From NCBI GenBank assembly GCA_020443325.1, contig JAGRIK010000136.1, positions 1 to 35,778 on the forward strand: DNA of 35,778 nt. Reading direction: 5' to 3'. The DNA comes from Halioglobus sp. (lineage in GTDB: Bacteria > Pseudomonadota > Gammaproteobacteria > Pseudomonadales > Halieaceae). The notes under the pieces are model-generated. The model ran no database searches. It was not told the DNA's origin and worked only from the letters and a program-made list of their open reading frames with translations. Below are positions 33,594 through 35,778 of this stretch, piece after piece (the first letter of the stretch is position 1; the number at the start of each line of letters is the position of its first letter). Position numbers and translations under genes: made by a program.

Positions 33594-34001
33594 CTAACCG
33601 GGAAACCGGTCAAACTTTGGCAGATCGTCCGGCAGGTAATGGAAGTCCTGCTTCTCGATGCAGTAGAACGCCATATCCGGCGCACCGAAAAGCGTGGGGT
33701 CATCCATGGTGCCCACCTTGAGGATAATCATGTCGGGCAGCCCCGGCGGCAGGCTCGCCAGCGATGTTCCGCAGTCGGGGCAGAACTCGCGCTTGACCGG
33801 GGTTTCCAGATCGCTGCGCGAATACGATTTGGGCTGGCCTGCGGTATAGCGAAAACCACTCAGGGGCATCGCCAGTGCGACATTGGCGCCGCCACCGGAA
33901 ATATACTGGCACTCGCGGCAGTGGCAGAGACCCCGCATAAGCGGTTCTCCCTCGGCTTCATAGCGAATTTTCTTGCAGTAACAACCGCCGGTGATTTTCA
34001 T
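33594..34001 (-). CDS. GFA (Gfa-like, CENP-V type) zinc-binding protein
   Basis: A 135-residue single-domain GFA protein with the zinc-binding Cys set: GGCYCKKIRY, GLCHCRECQ and FCPDCGTSL. The archetype was proposed to act on glutathione-formaldehyde adducts, but the family's real activities vary and most members are uncharacterised. The ATG at 34001 is chosen because GAGGAA lies about nine bases upstream; the open frame above it runs through a hairpin repeat and is not coding. It precedes the enoyl-CoA hydratase gene by 15 bases and is divergent from the esterase lipoprotein gene across a 387-base gap occupied mainly by that repeat. Confidence 0.9.
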   Translation of the reverse strand: MKITGGCYCKKIRYEAEGEPLMRGLCHCRECQYISGGGANVALAMPLSGFRYTAGQPKSYSRSDLETPVKREFCPDCGTSLASLPPGLPDMIILKVGTMDDPTLFGAPDMAFYCIEKQDFHYLPDDLPKFDRFPG

Positions 34002-34061
34002 AGTCTGATTCCTCGATGGGGGGGCAATAATTGAATGGAACATTTCAGCGTCAAGATCGGC

Positions 34062-34214
34062 GGAAAACTGAACCCCATAGGGTTGGGACCCGCCGTGAAC
34101 CCGTGCCCATAAAGAGGGGCAGACCCTCCATGGGGGCTTGAGCTCGGCTTGCCCATAAACAGGGGCAGACCCTCCTGCCTCGCACAGTCCCAACCCTATG
34201 GGGTTCAGTTTTCC
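34062..34214. repeat. Hairpin element, copy 2: perfect 28-base inverted arms, core with two insertions
   Basis: The left arm (34062-34089) and right arm (34187-34214) are perfectly complementary over 28 bases. They enclose 97 bases starting CCGCCGTGAACCCG and ending CCTGCCTCGCACA. Removing two 23-base insertions leaves a 51-base core matching copy 1 (23226-23276) at about 48 positions. The outer arms have no similarity to those of copy 1. The rest of the 387-base gap (34002-34388) holds no gene that I see; it contains only the promoter-like box at 34348. The gap lies between divergent genes, so a terminator role is unlikely. Confidence 0.88.
34104..34175 (+). repeat. Nested direct repeats inside hairpin element copy 2
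   Basis: The segments 34104-34129 and 34150-34175 are 26-base direct repeats differing at one position. Each contains TGCCC and GGGCA as a small inverted repeat and ends AGACCCTCC. Relative to copy 1 each is a clean 23-base insertion before a TCC, with 20 bases of ordinary core between them. Confidence 0.9.
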
Positions 34215-34347
34215 ACCTACCTGCCATTAACAGGCTTATATCAGTGCCAGTCTGGCCAAAGTATAAATTATGGAACTCATCACCGCTTACAACTGCCCGA
34301 CACTGTAAACCACTGCCGGGGAAGTCGCCAGACCAGGGGAGATGCGG

Positions 34348-34353
34348 TATATT
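34348..34353 (+). promoter_or_regulatory. Possible -10 element for the esterase lipoprotein gene
   Basis: TATATT preceded by GCGG and followed by CGCGCGCCC, 36 bases before the ATG at 34389. It matches the general form of the other predicted -10 boxes here. No clear -35 box. Confidence 0.3.
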
Positions 34354-34388
34354 CGCGCGCCCGAATCAAGAATAATCAGGTCGCCATT

Positions 34389-35465
34389 ATGAAATCCCTA
34401 CGATTATTGAGTTTCCCGCTGGCCCTCTGCCTGCTGGCTGCGTGCAGCGGCGGCGACAGCAGCAATAACAACGCCATTGAAGTCCGACCGGCGCTCGAGC
34501 TCAGCATGACAGCGCCGCCTATCGAATTACCCGGCATCGACGCGGATTATGCCGAGAATGTGCGCTATGGCGAGGCTGAACGCAATCTGTTCGATATTTA
34601 CCTGCCCAAGTGCGATGCGCCCACACCCCTGGTCATCTATATCCACGGCGGCGGCTTCACGGGCGGGGACAAGGGTTCCGCTCACAGCAATGGCGACACC
34701 ATCCGGGAGTTTCTGCAGTCCTGCGTCGCCTTCGCCACCATCAACTACTCACTTTTGAAGGTGCCGTCACAGGCAGAGGGCGTGTCCTCCATTGTTGCAC
34801 AGGGTGGCGTTCTCCCCTCGCTGCAGGACGCGGCACGGGCCCTGCAATTCATGCGCTACCACTTTGCCAGCCTTAATCTGGACCCGGAGAACGTCGCGGT
34901 GTATGGCGGCTCTGCGGGGGCCGGCGCGAGCCTGTGGCTGGGTACGCACGATGACATGGCCGACCCCGACAACGAGGATCGCATACTGCGCGAATCCACT
35001 CGGGTGAAAGCGGTGGGTGCGCTCGCGACCCAGTCCACCTATGACCTGCTCGTGTGGGAGGATGTGCTGCTGCCGATCACCAAGGACCTGGAAGGCGTGC
35101 TGGGTGGAACGGATATTCCCACCGTGGCGCAGGCCGTCGGCGCGACCAACTACCTGTTGACCTTTCTCGGTGTAGACAGCGTGGAGGGCATATTCACACC
35201 GGAGAACGAGGCGTATCGCGCCAACGTCGACATGCTGGGTTTGATGGACGCAGGCGATGCGCCTATCTACGTGCATAACTACCGGACCGGATTTGACGAT
35301 CTCCTGAACCTGTTTCTGCACCACGGGTTGCATGCACTCGCGGTAAAAGAGCGGGCGGATGAGGTCGGCCTCGAAAGCGTTGCCTATATCGAGGAGCCCG
35401 CATACGAGCTCGTCGATCCTTCCGGAGAGGGCCTGGTATCCTTCCTGTTAAGGCATATCAACTGA
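34389..35465 (+). CDS. Esterase/lipase lipoprotein (HGGG, carboxylesterase-like)
   Basis: A 358-residue lipoprotein with signal peptide and LLAAC lipobox (Cys19 or nearby) and a Ser/Asn-rich linker. The hydrolase domain has the oxyanion motif YIHGGGFTGGD and the nucleophile elbow YGGSAGAGAS, typical of carboxylesterases and the hormone-sensitive-lipase group, with LHALAVKERADEVG near the C terminus offering a His. Substrate unknown; it probably acts on esters in the periplasm or at the cell surface. The ATG at 34389 is chosen because the signal peptide begins there, and the longer open frame to 34149 crosses the repeat. The next gene starts 54 bases downstream. Confidence 0.87.
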   Translation: MKSLRLLSFPLALCLLAACSGGDSSNNNAIEVRPALELSMTAPPIELPGIDADYAENVRYGEAERNLFDIYLPKCDAPTPLVIYIHGGGFTGGDKGSAHSNGDTIREFLQSCVAFATINYSLLKVPSQAEGVSSIVAQGGVLPSLQDAARALQFMRYHFASLNLDPENVAVYGGSAGAGASLWLGTHDDMADPDNEDRILRESTRVKAVGALATQSTYDLLVWEDVLLPITKDLEGVLGGTDIPTVAQAVGATNYLLTFLGVDSVEGIFTPENEAYRANVDMLGLMDAGDAPIYVHNYRTGFDDLLNLFLHHGLHALAVKERADEVGLESVAYIEEPAYELVDPSGEGLVSFLLRHIN

Positions 35466-35519
35466 GGATTTACGTTACACTGGGCTCATTCCACGCCCAG
35501 TGCACCCAGGTCCCACACA

Positions 35520-35778
35520 ATGAACCACGACAGCAATCCCTTCGCCACGGAAGAAATCACGCCCCCATTCAACGATGAATGGGTGGCCAAGCGCCGCGTG
35601 GCTGATGCGATAAAACAGCTGTCCGAGGCGCTGGTGACCAGCTCACCCAACCTCGACACAATGCACGCCATCGCCGATCAACTTGAGGTCACCGCTGAGG
35701 AATTTCGCGGCTCACCGCGTATCTACGGCCGCTTTGACTGGGCCGCCAGCGGCGAGCACGGCAGCTTTGGCCAGATCA
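35520..35778 (+). CDS. PaaI-like (hotdog) thioesterase-family protein, 3' end cut by window
   Basis: The ATG at 35520 opens a frame that runs off the window after 86 codons. The start, WVAKRRVADAIKQLSEALVTSSPNLDTMHAIADQLEVTAEEF, resembles the helical N-terminal extension of PaaI-family thioesterases (RRLADAlRRLxxAL-type), which normally precedes the hotdog domain. The catalytic part is beyond the window, so the call is tentative. It follows the esterase lipoprotein gene by 54 bases on the same strand. CAGG before the start is a weak ribosome site. Confidence 0.6.
   Translation, partial: MNHDSNPFATEEITPPFNDEWVAKRRVADAIKQLSEALVTSSPNLDTMHAIADQLEVTAEEFRGSPRIYGRFDWAASGEHGSFGQI

Noticed and set aside
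34104..34175. Two near-identical 26-base direct repeats separated by 20 bases, resembling a minimal CRISPR array
   Set aside because: Only two units, no cas genes, and both lie as insertions inside a larger hairpin element whose core accounts for the 20-base gap.

Overview
The window looks like chromosomal DNA of a marine-type gammaproteobacterium, plausibly near Halieaceae or Spongiibacteraceae. The reasons are moderately GC-rich DNA, dense genes, many exported lipoprotein hydrolases with Asn/Ser-rich linkers, several short-chain dehydrogenases (SDRs), a DUF1254 protein, a PF10118 protein and a CoA-type enoyl hydratase. This placement is inferred from gene content, since no rRNA or tRNA gene is present. 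I saw no CRISPR array, insertion sequence, phage gene or recognisable defence system.

Layout. 1-3393 (+): the 3' part of a DUF1254/DUF1214 protein, a methyltransferase, a DUF4124 protein and a small exported protein. 3407-6545 (-): an SDR and a lipoprotein-like PQQ/haem c dehydrogenase. 6723-7384 (+): an ICMT-like membrane methyltransferase behind what looks like a CueR/MerR-type copper promoter with a 19-bp spacer. 7559-9439 (+): a large lipoprotein with features of a lipid-binding TULIP/BPI fold. 9450-15327: a divergent locus with a methyltransferase::ATP-grasp fusion plus M32 carboxypeptidase on one side, and a GNAT::deacetylase fusion plus MAPEG protein on the other. 15339-18370 (-): an exported MBL hydrolase, a carotenoid-oxygenase-family enzyme and a pteridine-reductase-like SDR. 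18553-23162 (+): an alpha/beta-hydrolase lipoprotein, a pectinacetylesterase-family lipoprotein and an HdhA-like SDR. 23445-26837: a PF10118 protein, two small exported proteins and an exported beta-propeller. 26881-32574 (-): a compact five-gene operon of DUF4956 membrane protein, CotH kinase::beta-helix, VTC domain, beta-sandwich protein and divergent metallophosphoesterase. 32805-35778: enoyl-CoA hydratase, GFA protein, esterase lipoprotein and the start of a PaaI-like thioesterase.

Three signals stand out. First, two copies of a hairpin element (23200-23302 and 34062-34214) share a nearly identical core of 51 nt, but each is enclosed by its own long inverted arms whose outer sequence is unrelated to that of the other copy. 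One copy also carries the same 23-nt hairpin inserted at two places. I do not recognise this element family. Second, the ATP-grasp / peptidase / acetyltransferase / deacetylase locus could make and recycle an acetylated or methylated amide compound; it recalls NAGGN osmolyte loci in logic but not in architecture. Third, the CotH-VTC-DUF4956 operon combines kinase, polyphosphate-polymerase-type and phosphoesterase folds, and its phosphoesterase lacks standard metal ligands.
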